42,698 bases of DNA from Prolixibacteraceae bacterium (GTDB taxonomy: Bacteria > Bacteroidota > Bacteroidia > Bacteroidales > Prolixibacteraceae): the NCBI GenBank assembly GCA_023228025.1, contig JALOCD010000028.1:1-42698 (forward strand), in the 5' to 3' direction. This document shows positions 8,742 to 16,410 of the stretch, piece by piece. The translations under genes were made by a program, and so were the position numbers. Under the pieces are notes generated by a model. It did not search any database. It worked only from the letters and a program-made list of their open reading frames with translations, and had not been told where the DNA came from. Each line of letters opens with the position of its first letter. Position 1 is the first letter of the stretch.

Positions 8742-9824
8742 ATGTACCGACTTACACTTTCATTTATTATATCTCTCTTTTGTGTGACAAACTTCATGAA
8801 TTGTGCTCAGTCAAACAGCCATTCCAGACGACCCGTTACATCCATTCAGCCGCAACCAAATAAGAGGAGTTTCAAATTAGGCGAGGAGATTCAATTAAAT
8901 ATGCAGACAAAATTGAAAGAGGGTACCCTTGAAAAAGTTGAGATAGTCATTGACGGAAAGCTGGTTCAAACTTCAAAAAATTTAACAAATTCTTTCATTT
9001 ATAAGACAGCCAATTTTGGGGTTGGTAAACATATTGTAAAGGTATCTGTTTTGAAATCTGATGGAGTTTTCGGAGATAATTATGAAGAAATTCTGGTCAC
9101 TTCAGACACCAAACCAATAAAATATTCCTATCAGATTGTGGCAGAATTTCCCCACAATACCGCTCATTTTACGCAAGGTCTTGAATTTAATAATAATCTG
9201 TTGTACGAAGGAACAGGACAGGAAGGAACTTCGTCAATCTATCAGATCGATGTTAAAACAAGCAAAGTATTAAAAGAATATAAGCTTGAAAATAAATATT
9301 TTGGTGAAGGAATTACTATTCTTAACAATAAATTATACGAATTAACCTACAAAAACAAAATTGGATTTGTTTATGATTTAAACACCTTCAAATTACTGAA
9401 TACCTGGAATTTTAAATCGAACGAAGGTTGGGGTTTAGCCAATGATGGTCACTCCCTGATTATGAGTGATGGTACTGAAAATATCTATTTTGTCAATCCT
9501 GAGTCCTACAAGGAGGTGAAAAAAATACAGGTTTGTAATGATCATAATATTGTGGTAAATATAAATGAATTGGAGTACATTAAAGGTGAAATTTGGGCTA
9601 ATATCTGGCAGACTGATACAATTATCATCATCGATCCGGAGAGTGGTAAAGTAAAAGGCGAGATTAATCTAAAAGGATTATCCGGCACAATTCTTCAAAA
9701 TCAGACAGAACCAATTGATGTATTGAATGGAATTGCCTGGAATCCTGTTACTGATAAAATATATGTAACCGGTAAGTTTTGGCCAAAATTATACGAAATA
9801 AAATTAATAAAAAAGTCAAATTAG
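8742..9824 (+). CDS. Secreted glutaminyl-peptide cyclotransferase (beta-propeller type)
   Basis: This 360-aa protein starts with an export signal (about residues 1-20). An immunoglobulin-like beta segment follows (about 35-125), then a ~235-residue glutamine cyclotransferase domain of the plant/bacterial beta-propeller type. Family stretches include FPHNTAHFTQGLEF, LYEGTGQEGTSSIYQ, FGEGITILNNKLY, LNELEYIKGEIWANIW and VLNGIAWNP followed by KIYVTGKFWP. The enzyme converts N-terminal glutamine to pyroglutamate, which protects exported proteins from aminopeptidases. Placement in the periplasm or outside the cell is inferred from the signal; a Cys at the cleavage region could make it a lipoprotein. 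Its TAG stop overlaps the stop of the convergent ruvB. Confidence 0.88.
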   Translation: MYRLTLSFIISLFCVTNFMNCAQSNSHSRRPVTSIQPQPNKRSFKLGEEIQLNMQTKLKEGTLEKVEIVIDGKLVQTSKNLTNSFIYKTANFGVGKHIVKVSVLKSDGVFGDNYEEILVTSDTKPIKYSYQIVAEFPHNTAHFTQGLEFNNNLLYEGTGQEGTSSIYQIDVKTSKVLKEYKLENKYFGEGITILNNKLYELTYKNKIGFVYDLNTFKLLNTWNFKSNEGWGLANDGHSLIMSDGTENIYFVNPESYKEVKKIQVCNDHNIVVNINELEYIKGEIWANIWQTDTIIIIDPESGKVKGEINLKGLSGTILQNQTEPIDVLNGIAWNPVTDKIYVTGKFWPKLYEIKLIKKSN

Positions 9825-10846
9825 AACAAAGTCATTGAATTGCCTCCATTTGAAATTCTTCCTAAATGACTATAAGCCAAATCTGTAACCTCCCTTCCGC
9901 GTGGAGTTCTCTTGATAAATCCTTCCTTTATTAAGAATGGTTCGTAAACCTCTTCAATCGTTCCGGAATCCTCGCCGACTGCAGTGGCGATTGTCGATAT
10001 TCCTACCGGACCTCCTTTAAATTTATCAATAATGGTTGACAAAATTTTGTTATCCATTTCATCCAGACCAAACCTGTCAATATTTAGTGCCTCCAACGAA
10101 TATTTCGTAATATCAATATCAATAATTCCATTTCCCTTCACCATGGCAAAATCGCGCACCCTACGCAACAATGAATTGACAATTCTAGGGGTTCCCCGGC
10201 TTCTTCTGGCAATTTCGTATGCGGCATCATTTTCAATTTTAACATCAAGAATCCTGGCTGATCGTTTAACAATATCTGTTAATATTTCAATGTCATAGTA
10301 TTCAAGATGACAAGTAATACCAAACCTAGCCCGTAAAGGTCTGGTTAATAATCCACTTCTGGTGGTAGCGCCAATTAATGTAAATGGATTCAATTCAAGC
10401 TGAATTGATCTTGCACTAGGTCCTTTATCTATCAATATATCAATGCGAAAATCTTCCATCGCAGAATAAAGGTACTCTTCAACGACAGGACTCAAACGAT
10501 GTATTTCATCAATAAAAAGTACATCATTTTTTTCAAGATTAGTAAGAAGGCCTGCCAAATCACCCGGCTTATCAAGAACCGGACCAGATGTCAATTTTAG
10601 TTTTACACCAAGTTCATTGGCAATGATATTTGACAAAGTTGTCTTGCCTAAGCCTGGCGGGCCGTGAAGTAATACATGATCCAATGATTCACCACGCATG
10701 ATTGCAGCCTGTACAAAGACTTGTATGTTATCTGTTATTTTGGATTGACCAGCAAAATCAGCAAATTTTAATGGTCTAAGCTGATTATCTAATTCCCTTT
10801 CAGAATCATCACCATTAAGATCTCTTAAATCAACAAATTCTCCCAT
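9821..10846 (-). CDS. ruvB: Holliday junction branch-migration ATPase RuvB
   Basis: About 341 residues from the ATG at 10846, matching family length. The preceding 17 codons of the open frame are not RuvB-like. The order is as expected: N-terminal RPLKFADFAGQ, Walker A GPPGLGKT, Walker B LFIDEIHRL, sensor 1 GATTRSGLLTRPLRARFG, sensor 2 region RRSRGTPRIVN, and a C-terminal winged helix (GPVGISTIATAVGED). RuvB hexamers drive branch migration with RuvA and hand the junction to RuvC; neither partner is in the window. Its stop overlaps the stop of the convergent glutaminyl cyclase by 4 bases. Confidence 0.98.
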   Translation of the reverse strand: MGEFVDLRDLNGDDSERELDNQLRPLKFADFAGQSKITDNIQVFVQAAIMRGESLDHVLLHGPPGLGKTTLSNIIANELGVKLKLTSGPVLDKPGDLAGLLTNLEKNDVLFIDEIHRLSPVVEEYLYSAMEDFRIDILIDKGPSARSIQLELNPFTLIGATTRSGLLTRPLRARFGITCHLEYYDIEILTDIVKRSARILDVKIENDAAYEIARRSRGTPRIVNSLLRRVRDFAMVKGNGIIDIDITKYSLEALNIDRFGLDEMDNKILSTIIDKFKGGPVGISTIATAVGEDSGTIEEVYEPFLIKEGFIKRTPRGREVTDLAYSHLGRISNGGNSMTLF

Positions 10847-10963
10847 TAAAAAATAAGGTTTCGTCACTAAAAATGCCAAAGGAAACTTAATTTTCAATTA
10901 TCCATCAACATTCTTTACTTGTCAAAGTTATTAATTATTAACCAAAATAAAGTTGAAACAAAA

Positions 10964-11371
10964 TTACGAATGCTCTCCAAAGGATTCAATAATCTCCTTA
11001 AATTTAAATCCGTTAAATGGCTTCTCCATTAGATAATCCATGCCATATTCTATGCATTTTTGAAAATCATTGTTCAAAGTATTTGCTGTAAAAGCAATAA
11101 TAGGGGTATATCCTCTGTCTATTTCTTCTTTTTCCAATTTTCTAATTTCAAAGGATGATTCAAAACCATCCATAACCGGCATCATTAAATCCATCAATAT
11201 CACATCAAATTTTTGATCTCTGAATAAATTTAATCCTTCCAAACCATTATTGGCTATGGTAACATGACAGTTCAATTTTGACAAATTAATAATCATCAGC
11301 TTCTGATTCAACATATTATCCTCGACCAGCAGCACTCTCAGTTTTTGTTCTTTTGCATTTGTAGGTATCAT
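10964..11371 (-). CDS. Stand-alone response-regulator receiver protein
   Basis: This 135-aa protein is one CheY-like receiver domain without an output domain. The acidic pair is E17-D18 (LLVEDN), the phospho-acceptor is D61 in DVILMDLMMPVMDG, the switch Thr lies in AFTAN, and the conserved lysine is in EKPFN. The sequence resembles receiver domains cut from hybrid histidine kinases more than CheY itself. No kinase is nearby, so its partner is unknown. TAAATTTG on the gene strand at 11382-11389 resembles a -7 box but would leave a leader of only a few bases. Confidence 0.88.
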   Translation of the reverse strand: MIPTNAKEQKLRVLLVEDNMLNQKLMIINLSKLNCHVTIANNGLEGLNLFRDQKFDVILMDLMMPVMDGFESSFEIRKLEKEEIDRGYTPIIAFTANTLNNDFQKCIEYGMDYLMEKPFNGFKFKEIIESFGEHS

Positions 11372-11833
11372 CAGTACGTATCAAATTTATTTTGTGAAAC
11401 TATTAAGATGATATAATGAAACAGGGATTTCATCATATGAACAGACTAATAGTATATTTTAAAATTTTTAAAGATTTAAAGATTTAGGTTTTTAATTATA
11501 TGCTGTTAATATTGTTTATAATTATTTAAGTTTTTGATAAAATACATATTTTAAAAAGATGCTGAATGTTTATTAACTTTATAAATAATTGCAAAACTGC
11601 TAAATATATTTTTATTAACACTGTGTTAATTTTAAATATTAAGTCAGGATTGTTTTTTATTAGCTTTGTTTTTAGTTCAATTGTTACTTATTTTTCTTTT
11701 AAAAGTAGACATTTATTGTCTCTTTATTGATAAAAATTGGTGTAAACTTTATTTATGAGGAAATGCCTCGAAGTTTATTAACAGTTATAAACAATAAATG
11801 CCGATAAAAATATTAATTAATCTCTATTTAGTG
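11372..11833. other. AT-rich gene-free region with TTATTAACA repeats (candidate replication origin)
   Basis: No credible gene lies between the divergent receiver gene and rpiB. A hand count gives 53 G/C in the 300 bases 11461-11760, about 18%. TTATTAACA occurs at 11612-11620 and 11775-11783, with near copies TTATTAACT at 11570-11578 and inverted TGTTAATAT at 11504-11512. This nonamer differs from the DnaA consensus TTATCCACA at two positions. An 8-base tandem (TTAAAGAT twice) lies around 11468-11485. The gap holds a 17-bp palindrome, listed separately. It may be an origin or simply a long double promoter region. Confidence 0.35.
11614..11630. promoter_or_regulatory. 17-bp perfect palindrome (operator-like)
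   Basis: ATTAACAC-T-GTGTTAAT has two perfect 8-base arms around a single central base. The left arm contains one TTATTAACA copy. It lies ~204 bases before rpiB and ~243 bases from the receiver gene start, in a region of about 18% G+C. The shape fits a site for a dimeric DNA-binding protein; the protein is unknown. Confidence 0.45.
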
Positions 11834-12262
11834 ATGAAAATAGCTTTAGCTTCTGATCATGCTGGTTTTGCTTTGAAGAATGTAATTATAAAATATTTAG
11901 AAGAGAACAACTATGAATCAATTGATTTTGGTTGTTATTCTGATGTGAGCTGCGATTATGCTGATTATGCTCATCCATTAGCATTTGCAGTTGAAAATGA
12001 TGTAAATTTAGTTGGAATTGTTTGTTGCGGTTCAGGAAATGGAATTAATATGACCGTAAATAAACACCAGGGTATTAGGTCGGCAATTTGTTGGAATGAG
12101 AAAATTGCTAAATTAGCCAGAACGCACAACGATGCGAATGTTTGTTCCCTTCCCTCCCGATTTATATCATTTGATAAGGCTGTAGAGATCGTTCACATTT
12201 TTCTTAATACTGATTTTGAAGGGGGTAGGCATTTGAATCGTATTAAAAAGATTCCGATTTAA
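11834..12262 (+). CDS. rpiB: RpiB/LacAB-family sugar-phosphate isomerase (ribose-5-phosphate isomerase B)
   Basis: About 142 residues from the ATG at 11834, where the family's N-terminus MKIALASDHAGFALK begins; an upstream ATG at 11798 would add 12 unrelated residues. Family features are the phosphate/ring-opening SDHAG motif, the YADYAHPLA segment, the catalytic-cysteine region GIVCCGSGNGINMTVNK and the ARTHNDANVCSLPSRFIS stretch. It interconverts ribose-5-phosphate and ribulose-5-phosphate in the pentose phosphate pathway. The usual CGTG is CGSG here, a mild change. It opens a plus-strand run, with hemW starting 10 bases later. Confidence 0.94.
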   Translation: MKIALASDHAGFALKNVIIKYLEENNYESIDFGCYSDVSCDYADYAHPLAFAVENDVNLVGIVCCGSGNGINMTVNKHQGIRSAICWNEKIAKLARTHNDANVCSLPSRFISFDKAVEIVHIFLNTDFEGGRHLNRIKKIPI

Positions 12263-12272
12263 TAAGTTAGAT

Positions 12273-13397
12273 ATGCCTGGATTGTATATCCATATACCCT
12301 TTTGTAATGAGAAGTGCCATTATTGTGATTTTTTCTCTGGAAATCAGTTGTATTTAATAGAAGATTATGTTAATGCTATTGTAAAGGAAATTGAATTAAG
12401 ATATAGTTATCTATCTGATAAACAAATTAATACAATATATTTTGGTGGTGGTACTCCTTCTTTATTGTCAGCCGTACAGATATCGAAAATTCTGGTAGCC
12501 ATTCATTCAAAATTTTTGGTGAAGCCTGATGCTGAGATTACACTTGAATGTAATCCTGAAAATGTAAATTCTACTTATATCAATCAATTGGTAAGCATTG
12601 GAATCAATCGTATTAGTTTAGGAGTTCAATTTTTAGATAATATTATATTAGAAAAATTCAATAGACAGCATTCTAAAGAATTAATATATAATGCTTTAGG
12701 TGATTTGGAATCATCTTTGATTGAAAATATTTCTGTTGATTTAATTTATGCAGTGCCTGGAATTTCTGATGATTCATTGATTTCCTCTTTGGAGATACTA
12801 CTAACTTACAATATAAAGCATTTCTCCGCTTATAGTTTGACCATAGCAAAAAATTCAAAACTTTATTGGAAAATTCAAAATGGTGAAGTAATTGAAAATG
12901 ATGAGAATAGCTTTGTCAACCAATATTGGCTGGTGAACAATTTGTTGGATTCAAAAGGTTACAAGCAATATGAGGTGAGTAATTATGCCAAAGAAGGGTT
13001 TGAGTCTCGACATAATTTGGCTTATTGGAATCAAGTACCTTATTTAGGGCTTGGGGTATCCGCACACAGTTATAATTTACAATCGAGACAATGGAACCAT
13101 AAGAATATACGAAAGTACATTCAGAATATGAAAAGTGGTATTATTGAGACAGACATGGAAATGCTTACCGATATAGAGAAATATAATGAATATGTAATTT
13201 TAAAATTGAGAACTTATCAGGGTATATCTATGAATTTTGTAAGGAATAATTTTAGTGATATTATTTTTGATCATTTTTTTAAAACGGTTGCTAAAATGAA
13301 GGAATACGGCCACTTTATATCTGATGGAGATTTAATTATCTCTAAGCAATCCGACTTGTTGCTTGCTGATTATTTGGCTAAAGATTTGGTTTATTAA
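12273..13397 (+). CDS. hemW: HemW-type radical SAM heme chaperone
   Basis: A 374-aa radical SAM protein starting YIHIPFCNEKCHYCDF, with the CxxxCxxC cluster that holds the 4Fe-4S centre, then IYFGGGTPSLL (SAM-binding GGxP region), TLECNPE and RISLGVQ. The HNLAYWNQVPYLGLG segment is the HNxxYW signature that separates HemW from the true coproporphyrinogen oxidase HemN. HemW binds heme and delivers it to respiratory proteins. It was long misannotated as a coproporphyrinogen III oxidase. It is 10 bases after rpiB and 18 before ybeY, probably in one operon. Confidence 0.92.
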   Translation: MPGLYIHIPFCNEKCHYCDFFSGNQLYLIEDYVNAIVKEIELRYSYLSDKQINTIYFGGGTPSLLSAVQISKILVAIHSKFLVKPDAEITLECNPENVNSTYINQLVSIGINRISLGVQFLDNIILEKFNRQHSKELIYNALGDLESSLIENISVDLIYAVPGISDDSLISSLEILLTYNIKHFSAYSLTIAKNSKLYWKIQNGEVIENDENSFVNQYWLVNNLLDSKGYKQYEVSNYAKEGFESRHNLAYWNQVPYLGLGVSAHSYNLQSRQWNHKNIRKYIQNMKSGIIETDMEMLTDIEKYNEYVILKLRTYQGISMNFVRNNFSDIIFDHFFKTVAKMKEYGHFISDGDLIISKQSDLLLADYLAKDLVY

Positions 13398-13415
13398 TTT
13401 ATGATCATTCAATAG

Positions 13416-13847
13416 ATGAGTATTTACTTTTATCATGAGGATGTTGAATTGCCAGTTGTAAATTTTGTTGCATTGGTTAAAGTATTGAAATATGCCGTAA
13501 GAAGGAATAAATATTTGCTTGGCGAAATCAATTATATATTTTGTAGTGATGAATATCTTTTTGATATAAATCTTAAATTTCTGAATCACAATTTTTATAC
13601 TGATGTAATAACGTTTGATTATACTGAGAATAGAGTTGTGGGTGGTGATATTTACATTAGTACAGAAAGGGTATTAAATAATTCAATTACTTTTGATCAG
13701 GTTTATGTAGATGAATTGGTAAGGGTTATATCGCACGGGTTATTACATCTAATCGGATTCCAGGATAAGGAGCCTCAGGATATAGCAGAAATGAGAATCA
13801 AGGAATCAGAGTTGATTTCTAAATTCAATTCATTGGTTGATCATTAG
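13416..13847 (+). CDS. ybeY: Endoribonuclease YbeY (rRNA maturation factor)
   Basis: This 143-aa protein has the zinc-binding motif HGLLHLIGFQDK preceded by GGDIYISTERV and DVITFDY, all YbeY family landmarks. The third zinc ligand of the classical HGxLHLxGYDH motif is not His at the usual place; the QDKEPQD form appears typical of Bacteroidota members. YbeY takes part in 16S rRNA 3'-end processing and late ribosome quality control. mnmG begins 19 bases after its stop. Confidence 0.93.
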   Translation: MSIYFYHEDVELPVVNFVALVKVLKYAVRRNKYLLGEINYIFCSDEYLFDINLKFLNHNFYTDVITFDYTENRVVGGDIYISTERVLNNSITFDQVYVDELVRVISHGLLHLIGFQDKEPQDIAEMRIKESELISKFNSLVDH

Positions 13848-13866
13848 TTTCAATATTTTTACCTGT

Positions 13867-15747
13867 ATGAAAGGATTTAGAAATTTTGATGTAATTGTGG
13901 TTGGTGCTGGCCATGCTGGATGTGAAGCTGCTAGTGCGGCTGCTAAGTTAGGTTCCAAAGTGTTGCTTATTACAATGGACATCAACAGGGTTGCTCAGAT
14001 GAGTTGCAATCCTGCAGTAGGTGGAATTGCTAAGGGACAGATTGTTCGCGAAATTGATGCGCTTGGGGGCATGATGGGAAAAATCACTGATTTGAGTTCT
14101 CTTCAGTTCAGAATGCTTAACCGGTCGAAAGGACCTGCAATGTGGAGTCCCAGGGCGCAGTGCGATAAAACTAAATTCTCAGAGAATTGGAGAATTGAGC
14201 TTCAGTCGAATGAAAACATAAGTTTTTGGCAAGGTACTGCCGTTAAATTGCTGATTGAGGAGAGAAGTGTGGTTGGAGTTCGGACTGAGCTTGGGATTGA
14301 TTTCTTTTCGGGATCTGTAGTTCTGACCAATGGAACCTTTCTTAATGGGTTAATGCATTTTGGACAAACACAGTTGGGGGGAGGTAGAATTTCTGAACCT
14401 GCTTCTTTTGGTATATCCGAGCAACTTAAGGAATTTGGATTAAGAATCGGTAGGATGAAAACAGGTACCCCTCCACGTTTAGACAAACGAACAATTGATT
14501 TTAGTCAGTTGGAAGAACAGATGGGAGAAGAGGGTAATCAATTTAGTTTTTATTATCATCCTGAAAATAAATTGGATTCCCTGAATTGTCATATTACCTA
14601 TACCAATGAATTTGTTCATAAAGAATTGGAGAAGGGATTCAAGTTTTCACCAATGTTCGATGGAACTATTAAGAGTTTAGGACCAAGGTATTGTCCGAGT
14701 ATTGAAACAAAGTTGATTATATTCTCAGAAAAAAATGTTCATCAACTTTACCTTGAACCAGAAGGAGTTGATTCTGTTGAATATTATTTGAATGGATTTT
14801 CCACCTCTTTGCCATTTGAAGTACAAGAAAAAGCGCTTAAATTTATACCAGGTCTTGAAAATGCTAAAATCATCAGACCTGGTTACGCCATCGAATACGA
14901 TTTTTTTGATCCTTCTCAATTGAACCATTCGCTAGAATCGAAGTTGTTGGATGGATTATTTTTAGCTGGTCAGATTAATGGAACTACTGGTTACGAAGAA
15001 GCTGGAGCACAAGGTTTAATTGCAGGTATCAACGCGCACAACAAATTAGCCAAATTGCCAGCAGTCGTTCTTTCCAGGGATCAAGCTTATATTGGTGTAT
15101 TGATCGATGATTTGGTAACCAAAGGAGTGGATGAGCCTTATAGAATGTTTACCAGCAGAGCCGAACACAGGTTGATATTGAGACAGGATAATGCGGATGA
15201 ACGCCTTTCTAAAATGGGGTTTGAGATCGGTTTGTTGCCCGAATGTTTCTACAAGCAATTCAAAGAGAAATTGTCTTTTATTGAGAGAATGTTTGATAAG
15301 TTGTCAAATATTTCTATAAAACCAGAATTGGTGAATGATTTTTTAATTGAGCAATCTTCAGCTCCAATTAAGCAAAAAGCTAAATTATACAACATCATAA
15401 GTAGGCCTCAAATTTCGCTTAGAGATTTTTTTACCAGATTTCCGGAATACAAGAAAAGTATGGAGGCGATCCCTGTATTGCTTTTCAACGAGGTTGTTGA
15501 GTCAGTTGAAATAAAAATAAAATATGCTGGTTATATAAATAGGGAAAAAAGTGCAGCCGAAAAATTGACAAGATTGGAGAATATTAAAATAGAGAATCGT
15601 TTTGATTATCAGAGCATTTTGTCTTTGTCAACTGAGGCTAGAGAGAAGTTGTCAAAGATAAATCCTAAAACAATTGGTCAGGCGCATAGGATTCCCGGCA
15701 TTTCTCCAAACGATATTAATGTTTTGTTGGTATTAATGGGCCGATAA
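13867..15747 (+). CDS. mnmG: tRNA uridine-34 5-carboxymethylaminomethyl modification enzyme MnmG (GidA)
   Basis: A full-length 626-aa FAD protein from the ATG at 13867; the open frame extends 10 codons further but would overlap ybeY. The dinucleotide-binding motif is VVGAGHAGCEAA near the N-terminus. The family stretches CNPAVGGIAKG, GRMKTGTPPRLD, QLYLEPEG and GYEEAGAQGLIAGINA follow, and a helical C-terminal domain ends with RIPGISPNDINVLLV. With MnmE it modifies the wobble uridine of certain tRNAs. In many bacteria this gene (historical name gidA) lies near the replication origin, which is relevant to the parS site one base after the stop. Confidence 0.98.
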   Translation: MKGFRNFDVIVVGAGHAGCEAASAAAKLGSKVLLITMDINRVAQMSCNPAVGGIAKGQIVREIDALGGMMGKITDLSSLQFRMLNRSKGPAMWSPRAQCDKTKFSENWRIELQSNENISFWQGTAVKLLIEERSVVGVRTELGIDFFSGSVVLTNGTFLNGLMHFGQTQLGGGRISEPASFGISEQLKEFGLRIGRMKTGTPPRLDKRTIDFSQLEEQMGEEGNQFSFYYHPENKLDSLNCHITYTNEFVHKELEKGFKFSPMFDGTIKSLGPRYCPSIETKLIIFSEKNVHQLYLEPEGVDSVEYYLNGFSTSLPFEVQEKALKFIPGLENAKIIRPGYAIEYDFFDPSQLNHSLESKLLDGLFLAGQINGTTGYEEAGAQGLIAGINAHNKLAKLPAVVLSRDQAYIGVLIDDLVTKGVDEPYRMFTSRAEHRLILRQDNADERLSKMGFEIGLLPECFYKQFKEKLSFIERMFDKLSNISIKPELVNDFLIEQSSAPIKQKAKLYNIISRPQISLRDFFTRFPEYKKSMEAIPVLLFNEVVESVEIKIKYAGYINREKSAAEKLTRLENIKIENRFDYQSILSLSTEAREKLSKINPKTIGQAHRIPGISPNDINVLLVLMGR

Positions 15748-15763
15748 TGTTCCACGTGGAACA
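15748..15763. promoter_or_regulatory. parS: parS centromere-like site (ParB binding palindrome)
   Basis: TGTTCCACGTGGAACA is a perfect 16-bp palindrome beginning at the base after the mnmG stop. It matches the bacterial parS consensus TGTTNCACGTGAAACA, differing only at the position that makes it fully symmetric. parS sites load ParB clamps for chromosome segregation and usually lie close to oriC. No other site with this core and flanks was seen in the window, and no parA or parB gene is present. Confidence 0.85.
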
Positions 15764-15864
15764 AATCAATGTTATTTCAACGAATAATATGCAGAAAATT
15801 TTGGGTTTAAGTTAATTTATTCTTTGCCGTCTGGCATAAGTGGGGTGTATTAATTGAAATAAAA

Positions 15865-16404
15865 ATGAATAGAACTATTATTGGAATAGAAGATGTAAAA
15901 AATTCAATTAGAAATGTCCCGAATTTTCCTAAGGAGGGTATTCAATTTAAGGATGTTTCTACGGCATTTAAAGATAGACGAATTTTTAAATTCATTGTAT
16001 CCGAAATAAGAGACAAATATTGGGGATACGGTATTACGAAGGTTGTTGGGATTGAGTCCCGTGGATTTATTCTTGGTAGTATACTGGCAGGTGAGTTGCA
16101 TGCGGGATTTATTCCAATTCGGAAACCGGGGAAATTACCATCAGAGACATTCGTTCAGTCGTATGATCTGGAATATGGTTCAGATTCATTAGAAATTCAC
16201 ACGGATGCATTGGATAGGGATGATGTGGTTTTAATACATGACGACTTACTTGCCACAGGTGGTACAGTCAATGCAGCAGTCGAATTGGTTCGCAAATTTG
16301 GCGTAACTAGAATTTATGCAAATTTTTTCGTTGAATTGGATTTCTTGGGTGGAAGAGATCGAATTGCTAAAGATATTGAAGTTTGGTCATTGGTTCATTA
16401 TTGA
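15865..16404 (+). CDS. apt: Adenine phosphoribosyltransferase
   Basis: A 179-aa type I phosphoribosyltransferase of usual length. The N-terminal hood contains the Apt-type NVPNFPKEGIQFKDVS. The core carries GIESRGFILGS, PIRKPGKLPSET and the PRPP-binding VVLIHDDLLATGGT. It salvages adenine to AMP using PRPP. The 117-base gap before it contains parS and then AT-rich sequence that may hold its promoter, although no exact TAnnTTTG box was found. uvrC follows after 6 bases, so the two are probably co-transcribed. Confidence 0.96.
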   Translation: MNRTIIGIEDVKNSIRNVPNFPKEGIQFKDVSTAFKDRRIFKFIVSEIRDKYWGYGITKVVGIESRGFILGSILAGELHAGFIPIRKPGKLPSETFVQSYDLEYGSDSLEIHTDALDRDDVVLIHDDLLATGGTVNAAVELVRKFGVTRIYANFFVELDFLGGRDRIAKDIEVWSLVHY

Positions 16405-16410
16405 TTTAAA

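Noticed and set aside
11468..11485. TTAAAGAT tandem considered as an origin iteron or CRISPR-like repeat
   Set aside because: Only two 8-base copies in very AT-rich DNA; not enough to separate from chance.
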